From positions 18,479,073 through 18,543,072 of the forward strand of contig OW203767.1 in the NCBI GenBank assembly GCA_934045905.1: 64,000 nucleotides of DNA, read 5' to 3'. The translations under genes were made by a program, and so were the position numbers. The stretch comes from Leuctra nigra (lineage: Eukaryota; Arthropoda; Insecta; Plecoptera; Leuctridae). The notes under the pieces were generated by a model that was given only the letters and a program-made list of their open reading frames with translations, was not told the origin of the DNA and did not search any database. This document shows, piece by piece, positions 13,113 to 26,810 of this stretch (its first letter is position 1; each line of letters begins with the position of its first letter).

Positions 13113-16100
13113 AAAATGTTTAAACTTTTACACGGTGATGTTTTATGAAACCAAAAGTGAGGTTCGTTTTGAGGGTATATATTTGAGAACAATCACAAGA
13201 AATTAAAATACAAGTTTGGAAATAATTAATCCAATCAGAAAAGCATTCTTGATGTACCCAAGAAGTTTAAAATAAGGAAAAAGTTGAAAGTGGAATATTA
13301 TCACATTCACCATCATTTTTTTTAAACGTGAAGATAAATTCCTGTTACAACTTTTTTTTTGGCTTCAAAAATATAAAATGTGTTAAAAAGTGAACTGTTC
13401 CAGAGATCTAAGTATACTCCCACGGACACAAAAAATACCTTCCAGTCGGAAAACGCTATTTAATAATTCCGCGGGTGTACATAAGACGAAACATGTCATA
13501 AAATGTCTAAATCTGGCGAGACTTTCGCATGCTCTCGATCCCACCCCTGTCTGCTCATGATATCAACATCTCCATCCACGTTCGACTTTTGCCGATAATT
13601 GTTGGCTGTCAGGCAATGATTTGTGGGCAAAGCTTGACGTTTTAAACAGAGAACTTAATTTACAAGTCACTGACTTTCTAACGTGAAGAAAAGTGATGAA
13701 CAAAAACTTATTTATTACACTACTCCTTTATACTGCTACCGCGATATGGTATGCAATAATTATGTTAATTGTAAACTGTAAAACCAATAAACGCTATTTT
13801 ATTGTTTATCTGTGTATAATTATCTACCTGCTGATTATTATATTGCTGATTGCTGGTTTTATTACCTACTAGGTTTATCATAATCTTTTATCACTTTGCA
13901 AAGCACAGGATGCTGTATTTTAAAACTATTTTCATAAAATTATTTCCATTCACGATTGCCTACATGAAAATTCTTTTGAAAACAATGAATTGAAGTATGC
14001 CTCGTTATAATGTATTTTCATAATATAGATTAGAAGCTAAAAGATTGATTACATTAACTATTTTATTCTACATAAAGTGTATGTTTGAATTCCTTTCGCA
14101 AATGTTTTTACAGTTCAATAATTTGCCACAATCTATTCAGGTCACTTGAATATCAAATTCGTGAATCTATTTCCTTTTCAACTCGTTAAAAAAAATACCG
14201 TTTTACAAGGTAATATTTTCCAAATCGATCAAAGAAATACGCTAGTAATTGCATTTTATTTTGGTTGCACTTTGCCAACGGCAATTGTTGATCTCAGCAT
14301 TCTTCATATGTCCTGAACAATCAATTAATACATCAAACTAAAAGCTAGAGCCGATTAATATCAGGTTTGGCTCGCTATTTTTCTTCTCCTCCTCCATAGC
14401 AAAACACTCTCCGGTGTGTAATTTGGCTTCTGTTATGTACTTAACCCAATGCCCATCAGTAACCTCCATTCAACTTATCAAAAGTCAAAAGGTTATTATT
14501 ATTATAAAAAAGAAATCGTAGAAGCAACTGAATAAATACTGCATACAGACTATCTCATTATGGAAATATAATAAATATTAATTGAAGTAGATTTATTTGT
14601 TTGTTAGACGGTATGCTGTTAGGTTTTAATTTTCGTATGGTGCAAAAATCGACAGCATAATTTATTTGTGTATCTTTTTTATACACTGATTTATTCTCTG
14701 TTATTAATTCTTTCTTAACTTTCGGTGGCGTATAATTTGTTTCTTCTCTATTTTGATTGGTTGATACTATGAATGCAAACATTTACATTTAAATATGCAT
14801 ATCAAAACGTATGCGTAGTAAAATTGAATTGAAAATTATAGGGGTCAAAATCATCTTGGAATTCACTGCACAACGCAGGTAATAACTTGAGTTGAAATTA
14901 AAATGCGTTTGAATTAATTCTAACGTTATCTGTCACTACAATAATACAGCTTCATAATTTTACAATATTTAAAAATCTCATGTTAATGAATGAAGTGGTA
15001 AAGCTGGCGCTATCTTTGATCATGGTGTCAATATTTCAATAATTATATTTATTTATTTTTAAAACATTGAGCGACTTGATTGAAGCTGTTTAAAGAATGA
15101 AAGTCGTGATTTTGAGATATATTAATTAATAATGGTAGGTTGGAATCGTCTTGTTAGACTTCTATCTGCTATGGAATAATAACGACCTAATGCCAACCGG
15201 CTAAGTGATTGCCATGTAATTACATAAAACAATCAGGGAATAATTGAAATAGTCACGCGAGTACACTCGGTGCAAAACGACATAATATTGTTTTAGTGGC
15301 TATTTTATGCGATAAAACAATTCTTTGTGTGTTTTGAGTGCTACAAATATACCAAACCCAGTGCTTCATTGACATATAAAATTCCGATATAGATATCAAT
15401 TGAATTAAATCATGTTGAATTCATATAATTTTTTACTGATAAATCGATTTTTGGGACCAATTTAGTAGCGAATGTTCTAGAACGTAACAATTAAGTCATC
15501 ATTGAAATATCTAATTGTTATCGAAACGAATATCGACTAGGTATAGTATTTTTAAGATGAATTTTATTGCAAATAAGTGATAAAAAATATTCTTATTTCA
15601 GGATCAATTTATAAAATTTTAAGTCAACTGTCCTTTAAAATAAATTGCACCAACGTTCTTCCAGTTTAACTTTGTTTTCACTAGTTATTTTCCAATTAAG
15701 AGTTTTGTAATGTTGCTGCATTTTAAATTAAAAATTATGTCTGTTTTTGAGTGTTGATTCAAATATTAATCTGTGTTATCTAGGCTAAAACCAAATTACA
15801 CACTTCCGTTTAACAGGTTTCGTAAAAAATAATATTTCGTATAAACGTGTGATGAACTGAACAATTTGGTAAACAGTGTTGTATTTATCAAGTTGCCCCA
15901 AGTTAAAATGCAAACATATCCAATCTAATTTTAACAGTTTACGTTTTAATTAAATCAAAACAAAAATGCCTACTTGGCCGCATTTCAACTTCGTAACCAG
16001 AAAAAAACTGTCAAAAATATTTCGTCTACGTAGTAGTTCTTACGCAATCTAATTGTAAATTGGTCCCCAATGGTAATTATCTTCTCTTCTCCGCCCAATT

Positions 16101-17984
16101 ACCCCTCGATTACCCCTCACTAATTACCTCGGCGTTATTGTTCAGGTGTTACACCTAGCACTAGCTGGGCGGGGTGCCCCGGGGGGCGGGGGGGGGGGGG
16201 AGAAATAAATAACAACTCAAGTACTTAAAGGACGTGTTACACTGGCTCATCCCGGTTTCTTAGTTCAATTTTAAAGCAACTCAGCCAAAGTCAACGTCTG
16301 AAATATCTCTATCTGATTTTTTATTCTTTTTCAATTATAAATGCCTTTAATCTAGATTAGTTTGGTTTTTGAAGTGTTATCCCTACTTGATCCTGTTGTC
16401 ATATTATTAAGTAACAAATAAATAATTGCTTTAAAATGTGTGCAAACACAATTTGTGTAAGAGTGATAGAAAGAAACCAATATAAATCCATTTAATGATA
16501 GAAAGAGACAGAATACACCATTATTAAAATTTCTTGACATATTAATGCGTTTTTACAATTCTCAAGTAATACGTCCTCGCAAAAGAATGATCAACAAATA
16601 AAATTTATTTGAGCTTTTAACAAAAGTTGTAAAAACTAGCAGATATTCGAAAGAATTCAGTTTATTGCTAAATGTCTATTCCCTTGCTTTTTAGAAATGA
16701 CACAATGTTTTACTCTCAGCTATTTTCACAAATGTACAATATTAGTAAGATTCCGTTGTTTATTGATTGATGATGATGACGATGAAAAGGAAAGTTGACG
16801 ACGTACGAAACTCAGGATCTGTGGTTTAGGAACCTAAGGAACCATCCCATAATTTTCCTCTTGGCTGAGAATCAAATGTCTAAATTGTTGTCGTTACTAT
16901 ATAATGTACATTTTTCAGAGGTAGATTATTGCATATCAAAAGACTTGTTAATAACACATCTTTGATAGTAAAAAAATATTATATCAATGGCCACCGACTA
17001 GTGTAATACGTACTCTATAGAAATAGATTGGTGTATTGAGTTCAGGCAGCAAAATTCTTATCTGTTGGCATAAAAAAACTCACTTGACTCGTTAGCGGTG
17101 TAATAGTGTCTCATCCAGGGGTGTCAAAACACCGCATGTCCCCCACCTAATTGCCGCCACAACATACTTATTAACCACCTTTTATAAATAAATCCAGGGA
17201 AATTATACATATAAATATTTACCATTTACAGGAGTGTAGAAAAAAAGTATTTCAAGCCTCGTTAGCAGAAAATTATCTTAGATCCAGATTGCATTTTCCT
17301 CATACCGAATTAAGACTAGTTTTATATGAATCATTACACGGTAAGAAGAAGTTTATGCGTTTCTTTTCTATGGAATAAAATCCACAATTACTCATTTTAT
17401 TAAGTATACAGGTAGTCAGTATGGTTTAATGGCTACTAAACATGATTCAATAATTAACTTTCATTAAAAAAATATTCCTTTTTTTAATTGATTAATGATG
17501 TAAGTTCCACAAAGTACGTTTCATTCACGTACGGTTTGTATTGTATATCGTGGATTTAATCATGGATTAGGAAATGTGGCTGAAGTTTGGTTTCTGGACC
17601 TGCGGGCGGAATCAGAGCAAATGATTGGAACGTGAGTGTAATGTCGACAAGATCGCTTACTCTTCTCTAAAACACACGAAGCAGCGTGGCAGTTATCACG
17701 CAGAGAAACAGCGGTGGAGTTGAGAAATGTGGATCAAGACTAGAGCCAAACTTTTAAGAGTCTGAAATAGTCGTTTGTCTCTAGAGCTCGTTCTTTTGAT
17801 ATCGCCTTGTTCGATTGTCTTCAACATTTTATAAGTTATAGATAAATTGTAAATGTGTGTCTCCAGGGACGAAAGTGAATATTTCTTGTTTCGATATTTC
17901 AGGCAAATTGTCCCAAAATTACTCATATTAGACCCTCTTCAACAAGTAAACATATATTTTTTGAAGTGTGTAGAGACAGATTTA
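13113..17984. other. Gene-free AT-rich stretch
   Basis: No exon, RNA gene or array seen. A short G-rich tract at about 16165-16200 is the only compositional break. Short frames here have no protein-like pattern. Confidence 0.5.
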
Positions 17985-18381
17985 CTCTTAAGACGGCTGG
18001 GTAGTGAGTTTGACCTTGAAGAGTTTTTTAATCGATTTTTATCAATATCTTTTTCCAGTGTAATTGTTAACAAAATAGGGCTATGGACGTGAATTCAGAA
18101 CAGTTCAATGAAAATAATTGCATTGTTTGGAATAAGTTATTAGTTTTATTTTGTCCGACAGGTGTTTAGAACCCAAAAATTTAGTAATTTTCGGGTTCTA
18201 AACACCTGTTGGACACAATAAAACTAATAGCTTATTCCAAACCATGAAATTATTTTCATTGAACTGTTCTGAATTCACGGCCATAGCCCTATTTTGTTAA
18301 CAATTACACTGGAAAAAGATATTGATAAAAATCGATTTAGAAACTCGTCAAGGCCACGCTTACTACCAAGCCCTCTTAATC
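17985..18381. repeat. Near-perfect 400-bp palindrome
   Basis: Two arms of about 198 bp face each other with almost no spacer. The centre is near 18183, where GGTGTTTAGAACCC (18161-18174) meets GGGTTCTAAACACC (18193-18206). Matching continues outward through the block with GAATTCAGAACAGTTCAATG, the block with TTGTTAACAAAATAGGG and ATCGATTTTTATCAATATC, to CTCTTAAG / AATTAAGAG-like outer ends. A few mismatches separate the arms. It has no coding capacity; it could be a foldback element or a recent inverted duplication. Confidence 0.85.
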
Positions 18382-19184
18382 TCTAATTTGTGAAAATTTG
18401 GAGTCGATTTTTCCAATCGTGTTAAAAAGTTATCCAGTAGCTTTTTTGTTTTTTGGTGGTTTCAATATTTGAATGAAAATTACTCTTTTAAGCAGCAAGA
18501 TTAATTGTCACAAATATCACGTATGACTATACCTTATGCATTTTCATAGGATATATCTTTAAGACATTTTATAGATCGTAGTCGCAAAATGTTACTCTTA
18601 AAGAGGACTGAATACCTCTGACGTCACAACTTGATTAGCAATATTTGACACCTTGGAAGCTGGTTCAGAAAAGCCAAGACAAGGTCTGTAGAGGGCAGAT
18701 GAAAAAGTCACGTGATAATAATGATTATCTGAAATTCTCGATTTACGTTTTCCTGCTTCTGAATCTTGATTCAAAGTTGTGTTTTCCCTGTTTTATAGTT
18801 TGTTTTATGACTTATCGATAAAATATTATAACGGTTAAAATGAAGTATCAAATCATTGAATTTGCATCGTTGACAGCCAATAAGCTGAATTTATTTGTGT
18901 TACACATTTGACAGAGGCCGTAAAATATGAGATATATCCTCCATATAAAATTGTTTAGTAATAAAAATGATATCTTTAAATAATAAAGTTTCAAAACACG
19001 TGTCGTGATTAGTGCGCAGTTACATTTGAGTGTCGTCAATGAAGAACCATAGAGATTAAATGCACCAATCGTAAAGTATGTATGTAAAAATTTAATAAAA
19101 TCTTTGGTCAGGAATAAAAATGTTCATTTGAGTAAAACCACGAAACAAAATGTTTAGTAATTTTGTTTAAATTATAACTTCCGC

Positions 19185-19800
19185 CACTGCCCACACATCG
19201 TGTCACATGTTAGACATCTCCTGGGGTATGTGCCCCATGCCAATCTACCCCAATCCGCCACTGCCCACACATCGTGTTACATGTTAGACATCTCCTGGGG
19301 TCTGAGCCCCATGCCAATCTACCCCAATCCGCCACTGCCCACACGTCGTGTTAAAAACCCACGAAGTTAGTCGCTTGTTCGCGCATTGTTAGATATCTCC
19401 TGGGGTATGTGCCCCATGCCAATCTACCCCAATCCGCCACTGCCCACACGTCGTGTTAAAAACCCCCGAAGTTAGTCGCTTGTTCGCGCATTGTTAGATA
19501 TCTCCTGGGGTATGTGCCCCATGCCAATCTACCCCAATCCGCCACTGCCCACACGTCGTGTTAAAAACCCCCGAAGTTAGTCGCTTGTTCGCGCATTGAG
19601 TTCTCCACCTCATTGTAAATTACACACTCGCAGTCCCACACATCGTGTCACATGTTAGCCATCTCCTGGGGTATGTGCCCCATGCCAATCTACCCCAATC
19701 CGCCACTGCCCACACGTCGTGTTAAAAAACCCCGAAGTTAGTCGCTTATTCGCGCATTGAGTTCTCCACCTCATTGTAAATTACACACTCGCAGTCCGTC
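19185..19800. repeat. Tandem repeat array, unit about 60-115 bp
   Basis: Four or more units contain CTCCTGGGGTATGTGCCCCA, CCAATCTACCCCAATCCGCC and CCACACGTCGTGTTAAAAAC. Shorter units of about 75 bp lack the GAAGTTAGTCGCTTGTTCGC segment and longer ones of about 115 bp have it. Two later units also carry GAGTTCTCCACCTCATTG. This is a composite minisatellite with higher-order variation. Confidence 0.8.
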
Positions 19801-22740
19801 TAATGCCCCATGTCTGTTGGCTATTCTCTGTACACATCTGAATTTACTTGTGTCAAATGAAAGCTGGGGCAGAGAAGTGCTTGAAATTGGCCTGCCAAAG
19901 GCGAGCAAACAGTCGAGAGTGGTTAACAGATTCAGATTGTTTTCGTGATTGAATGAATTTGCAAATATTAGCATTTCTGAACAGGAGTCGGCACAGATTC
20001 AATGAGGGGTCAGTCTCGTTTCGTGGTTGTGTATCAAGTAAGAAAATTATTCAGGTTGCGAAATTCTCTTATGAAATTAATTGGAGTTTCGATTATTTTA
20101 CTTGTAACGATCTTGATGCTGCCGGTAAATAAACAAATTATCTATATTTGAGTGAATTTGTTTGTTTTGTAAGTGCAGCTATTATTTTTTTTAGAAAGTA
20201 TTCAAATTTCTCACCCTATTATAAGTTTGTATCATTGTTAATCAAATAAAACTATTTGAACTAGTAATACAAATACTTAGAAAACCTTAAGTTTGTGTAT
20301 CGTCCTAAGAAAAGAGTTTATGTAAGTCAAAATAAAATGATTTTTTTGTTATTGTTTTTGTGGTCCAATGCTCACTTTACTGGTATTATCAAAATTAGAT
20401 TATAAATAAATTCCGGATTTACTAAATATTGGACTAATTGGCAGCGCAGCCAATCAGATACTTCAATAAGTTGGTAATACCAGCGCAATAAAGTATATCT
20501 AAACATTCTTATATTTCATCAAAGCCCTGACGAATATTCATGTTATCAATATATATTCAACAACTACAAATGTCTACGTTAATTGCACATTTCTATTTCA
20601 TAATAAAAGTCGTATATCTTTATAATTATGTTATTTTATATTTTTATCAAGTCGTAAAGTTATATGCTATCTTTAACAGGATTCCAATCGCCCCATAAAA
20701 TCAACATCAAAGAACAAATTCAATCCAGTTATTCTCCTAATTGATTTCAAACATTGAAACTAGCTCGCAGTAAATGCCTGTGCATTCATTGTAGCTCTCA
20801 AACTCACGTAATGAACTGATATTGATGTACATCTATAGTATATCAGGTCAATAAGACGCTTTTAATTGGACGTGCAAATGTACCAATGTCAGTTGGTCGG
20901 TTCAATTATTGTAACTGGAAGTATTCGTGAAGAACTTGGACATAAGTAAGTTATTGATTGACTATTACTTTTGAAATATAATCGACTTTTGTTTGCTCAT
21001 ATGGTAGAGATGTCTTATTTGATCACGTTTTGTAACTGTATTGGAGTGAGATGAAAACCGCAAAAATGTTGATACAGAGGTGTTGGTCAATTGTCTATTT
21101 TCAAAAGATGATCTCACAGAATACATTTAGTCTAGGCTGTGGTTACAAATGACAGTTTTATTTTATTATTTGGGTTTAGATTTCACACCCTAGAGAGCTC
21201 TTAAAATCTGTCTATAGTTCAATTTTATATGACCAAGATTTTTTTTATAGTATTTGCAAAAGCTACCTATTATTGTGTCCTAAATTACGTGAATAGGGGA
21301 TGTTTATTCAATAATTATAATTAATTATTATACAAATAATTAGAATTTTGGAAATTTTAAATAAATAAATTTAAGAGATTTTATGCAACCAATTTGTGCA
21401 CGTTTCTTCGACAAATTCCAAAATTTGGATAATAATGCTGTAATTTCGTTCATAATCACTACAAATATGGAACATATTAGTAATTAATTAGTTACCACCA
21501 CCATCCAACAAAAAATGTCTTCTATTTTGCAAGATGTGTTAAATAAATTATAAAATCAGTCATCTTCCCATTATTATTTCTCCTCTAACATCTCACTACA
21601 AAACAATATCAATTCATTGAAACCTTTCCAATCACCATGTCAACTCTACCTTTCCCGTTCACGTTTGAATGACGGTAATCAGTATAGAAATTGAGAGCAA
21701 CACTGATCGAACAAATAATTGGAGACATTTAATTTGCATTCGAGCGCTCTAAGCGTGAAATAAAAACCACACTTATTTGTTTATAGTTGCGCCGACGTGT
21801 TGCGTATAGTCCCCCCAAGCATATTAGGTTCGAAACTGATCGACATTCCTCCATGTAGCCAATATATCGATAGTTAGACAAAATTTAATAACACTATGAC
21901 AGGTGGCACTGGACGATAATTTTTAATTGATCGTGTTTTGAAGATTAAAAAAATGCAAATCTCGACGTGAAATTGAACTCTTGTTGATTAGCATAAAAGC
22001 GGTAAACGATTTAGGGAGTTAAGTTTGTCACTTGTTTTTAATTTACAGTTGCAATTCAAACACGTAAAAAAGTCTTCCTCAATGATAAATCGTATAAATA
22101 CACCAATATCTGTCTCGTAACTTAAAAAACTCTCGTAAAAAAACAAGGTATACCTTGTTTTTTTCGGTTACGATTTTAATTCCCAAACTTTTGTGAATGC
22201 TAAAGAGTGTCTCAACACCTTAAAAAATGTGATCCATTTACGGTTACTTTAATCGACTTTCTTTTTTTTCGCCTTGATTAAAAAATCAATTATGAAAAGG
22301 TTAGGTTTTATAGTTTTATGATCAATTGGTACACAATTTATCGCTGTCCATTAAACAAAACTAATAGTATAAACTATTCCTCGTTATGGTTTCCAAACCA
22401 AAGTGAGCTATTTTATCGGAAAATTGAATAAGTTACTTGGAAACCGTTAGTAAGCTTGGAACTACAAAATAATAATTTAATAATAATAAAATGTAGAAAT
22501 CTCAATAATCAACATAATTTTAGACAATTAAAATAAAAAACGACACATCGTTTTTTTGTAACATTGCTAAACAAAAGGAAATTAAATAATCATAAATAGT
22601 GCAAATCACAATCCCTAGGAATTAATTAAAAACTAAAAATTTTGACAATTTGAAGATGCCGTAGGTAAGAAAAAGCAACTGTATTTTAGAAATGAAGTTA
22701 GAACATGTCCTAAAAAGGTCGAACTTTTCAAAATACTAAA
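19801..22740. other. Gene-free AT-rich stretch
   Basis: No gene recognised. A perfect 28-bp palindrome at 22137-22164 (two arms of AAAAAAACAAGGTA) is the only notable structure. Confidence 0.5.
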
Positions 22741-22810
22741 CTTTGTACGTAGCTTGGACTGTTATTCAGAAATCAGAAGGTTCGGGTTCGATTTCCATCC
22801 TGTTTGGCCC
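22741..22810 (+). mobile_element. tRNA-like B box (SINE or tRNA relic)
   Basis: GGTTCGGGTTCGATTTCC at about 22779-22796 is a good Pol III B-box/T-arm, preceded by TAGCTTGGACTGTTATTCAG, a poor A box. The cloverleaf is incomplete. Downstream sequence shows no clear SINE body. Confidence 0.35.
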
Positions 22811-23670
22811 GTTTCGATGACTTGGTGTCACATCACCATATTGCAACATTATAGATTCACTAAAGAAATCTGATACCTATCTGGTTTTAAAATCCATTTT
22901 AAAGGTTAAATTGCTTTTTGTATAAACAATTTGTAGGTCAATATTGTGAACAATATTTACAATATCTTTCACAATATAGTTATTCACAATAACTATATTT
23001 ACTAAGAGAATAGTAATATAATTCACACAAAAAAGCTTTTTTTCTTGGCATTTATAATTTTAGTAAATGTTTAGTTTTAAAAAATAAGATTTTTTTTAAC
23101 TTTCTTGATTCTATGATTCAGCTAATCATATTTATATTCTTCTAATGACATTTTGTGTTTTTATCTTGTTCTCGTTTATAATTGACTGTGTAGGTACATT
23201 TATGTTTGCGACTGTGCGAAGTGATCGAAAGATGAGCCTTCGTAGCTTTTTTGAGGTTTTCCTTGTATATATATTTTTCTGTATTTTTTTGTTTGTGTCA
23301 ATTAAAAAAATCAAAACAAATATAAACCGTTTAAACCAAAAATATGCTGAATTAAATTTAAATTTGAACTGGGACTTTTGTATGGTTTCTTCCCGCCTTC
23401 TCATAGCAGAAACGAATACAATTTCTCATCCACACATTACAAAGCCCACAATTTACGACATCATACGCCACATCACGTATATCCCCTAGTACAATCACGT
23501 ACCAGCACATCCACGCGCCTGCGCACACTGGTATACTTCATCACCTCGTCCATAATGAAGAGATACATGTACGTGTCACCCCGTGTGATGTTACCGCCTC
23601 CACGACGACATGGTCGACGATGTCGGGGAGTGCGATGTTTACGACGGTCGGCGAGTCGACGGCGACATGG

Positions 23671-24302
23671 GTGGGTCCTCGCGTCCATGAGGATGATCGC
23701 TCTTATCGTCGCTAAGAGATCGAGAGATTGAGGACATAGGACTTGGAGCGGGTAGACGGAGGTGGTTCGTTTGTTTGTCACGTGACTAGTGCTTTGTGGG
23801 TCCTCGCGTCCCATGAGGATGATCGCTCTTATCGTCGCTAAGAGATCGAGAGATTGAGGACATAGGACTTGGAGCGGGTAGACGGAGGTGGCGAGTTTAT
23901 TTGTCACGTGACATGTGCTTTGTGGGTCCTTGCGTCCCGTGAGGATGATCGCTCTTATCGTCGCTAAGAGATCGAGAGATTGAGGACATAGGACTTGGAG
24001 CGGGTAGACGGAGGTGGTTCGTTTGTTTGTCACGTGACTAGTGCTTTGTGGTCCTCGCGTCCCATGAGGATGATCGCTCTTATCGTCGCTGAGAGATCGA
24101 GAGATTGAGGACATAGGACTTGGAGCGGCTAGACGGAGGGGGTTCGTTTGTTTGTCACGTGACTAGTGCTTTGTGGGTCCTCGCGTCCCATGAGGATGAT
24201 CGCTCTTATCGTCGCTGAGAGATCGAGAGATTGAGGACATAGGACTTGGAGCGGCTAGACGGAGGTGGTTCGTTTGTTTGTCACGTGACTAGTGCTTTGT
24301 GG
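23671..24302. repeat. Tandem array of 126-bp units (five copies)
   Basis: GATGATCGCTCTTATCGTCG recurs at 23692, 23818, 23944, 24069 and 24195, giving periods of 126, 126, 125 and 126. Each unit includes a GTGGGTCCTCGCGTCC segment, a region rich in GAGAGATCGAGAGATTGAGG and a CACGTGAC near the end. Because 126 is divisible by three, a long open frame runs through the minus strand (stop at 23473, about 213 codons). It is a by-product of periodicity with no recognisable domain. Confidence 0.9.
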
Positions 24303-24332
24303 TCAGCGAGATTTAAGTATGGTACTCTTTAA

Positions 24333-24365
24333 TTTTTTTTTTTTTTTTTTTTGGGGGGGGGGGGG
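24333..24365. repeat. Homopolymer T20-G13
   Basis: A run of 20 T followed directly by 13 G separates the 126-bp array from the 146-bp array. It may reflect a retrotransposition tail or a slippage hotspot; assembly length here is unreliable. Confidence 0.85.
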
Positions 24366-24369
24366 CGTT

Positions 24370-24790
24370 AAATTACGGTTTATCCCCTGAATATTGAATA
24401 ACTCATTAGGGATTGTGGTGCAAAATTAAAAATTGGTGGTGCAAAATGGTGCATAATTGGTGCAAAGCTCCTGCGTTGTCAGGTTTAAAAAAGTTGACAT
24501 TGGTGAGTCTGTCGACAAGTTGGCCTCCCCTCTTTAAATATTGAATAACATTTTAGGGGTTGTTGTGCAACATAATTAATGGGGGTTCAAAATTATGCAT
24601 AATTGGTGCAAAGTTCCTGCGTTGTCAGGTTTAAAAAAGTCGTAATTGGTGGGTCTGTCGACAAGTTGGCCTCCCCTCTTTAAATATTGAATAACATTCT
24701 AGGGGTTGTGGTGCAACATAATTATTGGGGGGTGCAAAATTATGCATAATTGGTGCAAACTCATGCGTTGTAAAAAAAAGTTTTGACATT
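24370..24790. repeat. Tandem array of about 146-bp units (three copies)
   Basis: ATATTGAATAAC recurs at 24391, 24538 and 24684 (periods 147 and 146). Each unit contains a GGTTGTGGTGCAA-like block, GCATAATTGGTGCAAA and, in two units, GTCTGTCGACAAGTTGGCC. It immediately follows the 126-bp array but is unrelated in sequence. Confidence 0.85.
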
Positions 24791-26810
24791 TGGGGGGCCA
24801 ACGTAACGTACCCCTCTTATGACACTTTTGTATGTGTGTTCAGTGCTCACGACACTGATCTGTCATGATATTCAAAAGTTATGGACATTTTACGGACATT
24901 TTATGCGTCCAATTTCATGGATGAAATTTCAGATATTTTATCACTGTTACTTTGACGCATTGCGTTTCGGCTCTTTCCAAGGTCTGTAGAGCAGAATTTT
25001 GCAAACTCTGTCAATTCAAGCTACACAGAGCGTTTTCCTAGTTTAATTTTCGAACTAATAAAATGATCGATTCAGTACTCGCTAGAGTTGGCTATACTTG
25101 CATCGTCTATGCAACTACAGTGACCTATAGTCCAAGCCCACACCTGACGAGACAATGTGACGGTTTTCTCTGTAGCGGTGTTTAGTCAGGTACTAAATGT
25201 TTATAGATTGACGTTGGTGGTGATCGCGATTGTTGGAAATGATAAAAATGTCATTTGGAATCAGGCCCACGCCCGAATGGAGATTGTTCTTTTTCGTGCC
25301 GTGCTTCGAGACGATCCCAATTTCTTGTAAACTATTTTTCTAATAGTTTAATGGTTTTTGTATTGCAGAAAAGAAGATTCAATATGAAGTAAACGTCCTC
25401 CCAAAAAATACTGGTTTAAGAATCTAGAGTGTTTATTGGAAGTTATTGGAAGCTATAGAGCGATCTAGTGTACTGATTATGGTTCACATTGATTTCATTG
25501 TATATAAAATATATAATGTGGCTATATGTCTTTCCGATATCACTAAATAAGATAGTTTATTTCCTTCGAAATGCCAAACCGCCTGTCAAAAGCTCATAAA
25601 CATTCACATTTCTTACAAAAAAAATATATAAAACCTGCGTACTTAGAAGAATATTAGCAACACTGCAAAAAACAATAATTTACACAAGTTTAAATATCCT
25701 CAACATTAATTTTTTATTTAATATTTTTTTACTCGTGTCGTTTTATAAATAAATGTTATTGTATGAATTCATACTTTGACAGATATTCATGTGTGCGATC
25801 TTCTTAAAAAACAGACCAATTTGGTAATTTTGTTTCCATCATTAAATTAAATTAAAATGTCTTGTTACAATCTTTTAAAATTATATAGGAATAAATGTAT
25901 ACATTTGATTTGAATGTAACTAAATGTAATATGTGTAATATTGTATAAACTTGTAATTTATCCAATAACTGTACTTCGTTCTCCAATGACATCTAAACAC
26001 ATATCCTCTAACCTATCGTATTTAATTATGAGATTGTGATTTTATTGGCTCCATCGTCGCTATAGCCGACATGTTCAGTTCGACAGCAATCATAAACTTG
26101 ATTCTATTTACCTTCTCTGTTGTGTCGATAGCAATTCAATGCGTTTCACAACGAGAACAGTGATTTCAATGTTTCTTTCCTTGAACAATGTCTTACAGCA
26201 AGGTACTTGACGCTATCATCAATTAACACAATTAAACTTCTTCATTCTCTCTGTAATTTCGTTTTATTTCTGTAATAGATACTGAAGTTTAATTATTGTA
26301 TTAAGTGAGATTTTTAATACAGATAATATGTTTCTCGGTATTGTAAAGTGCATCATTGTGTACTAAAACAATTACTAACTATAAAAGTTGTTATCGGTAT
26401 CAGCTGGGAAAATCATAAAAAAGTAAGATCACTCATAAATTGCCCACTTTTGGGATTTAGATTGAGTTTCAATTATAAAAAAGTAATAAGTATAATGAAT
26501 CAAAACAGATATCGACCATAAGGTTAAAATAAATTGAGGGAGTAAAAGTAAAATAAAAACACAATAATCCAAGAAGCTTCAAAAAAATAAAAATGCCTGG
26601 AATTTGTGCGAATTTTTAAGCCAAATTTGGGAGTGAAACAATTAATTTAGAGTTGCTTCACTTCATACATTTGTGTGAAGATACATATTGTGTTCACAAA
26701 AGTCAAAATATACCAAAATTCGATTAATCCAAAGAAGGAAATCACATTAAAAGATCCCTATATACTTTGCCTTCACATGTAAGTCAGCAAGCAAAATGAT
26801 CTCGACAATA
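24791..26810. other. Gene-free AT-rich stretch
   Basis: No exon, RNA gene or repeat array recognised on either strand. Confidence 0.5.

Noticed and set aside
19185..19800. CRISPR-like repeat/spacer structure
   Set aside because: Units are contiguous tandem repeats with variable deletions, not short identical repeats separated by unique spacers, and the DNA is eukaryotic.
23132..23489. 90- and 114-codon frames on opposite strands
   Set aside because: Composition is dominated by AT-rich codons (Phe, Ile, Lys, Asn), as expected for chance frames; the two overlap fully.
23473..24114. 213-codon minus-strand frame with repeated VYPLQVLCPQSLDLLATIRA units
   Set aside because: Coincides exactly with the 126-bp tandem array; no domain, no splice or promoter support.
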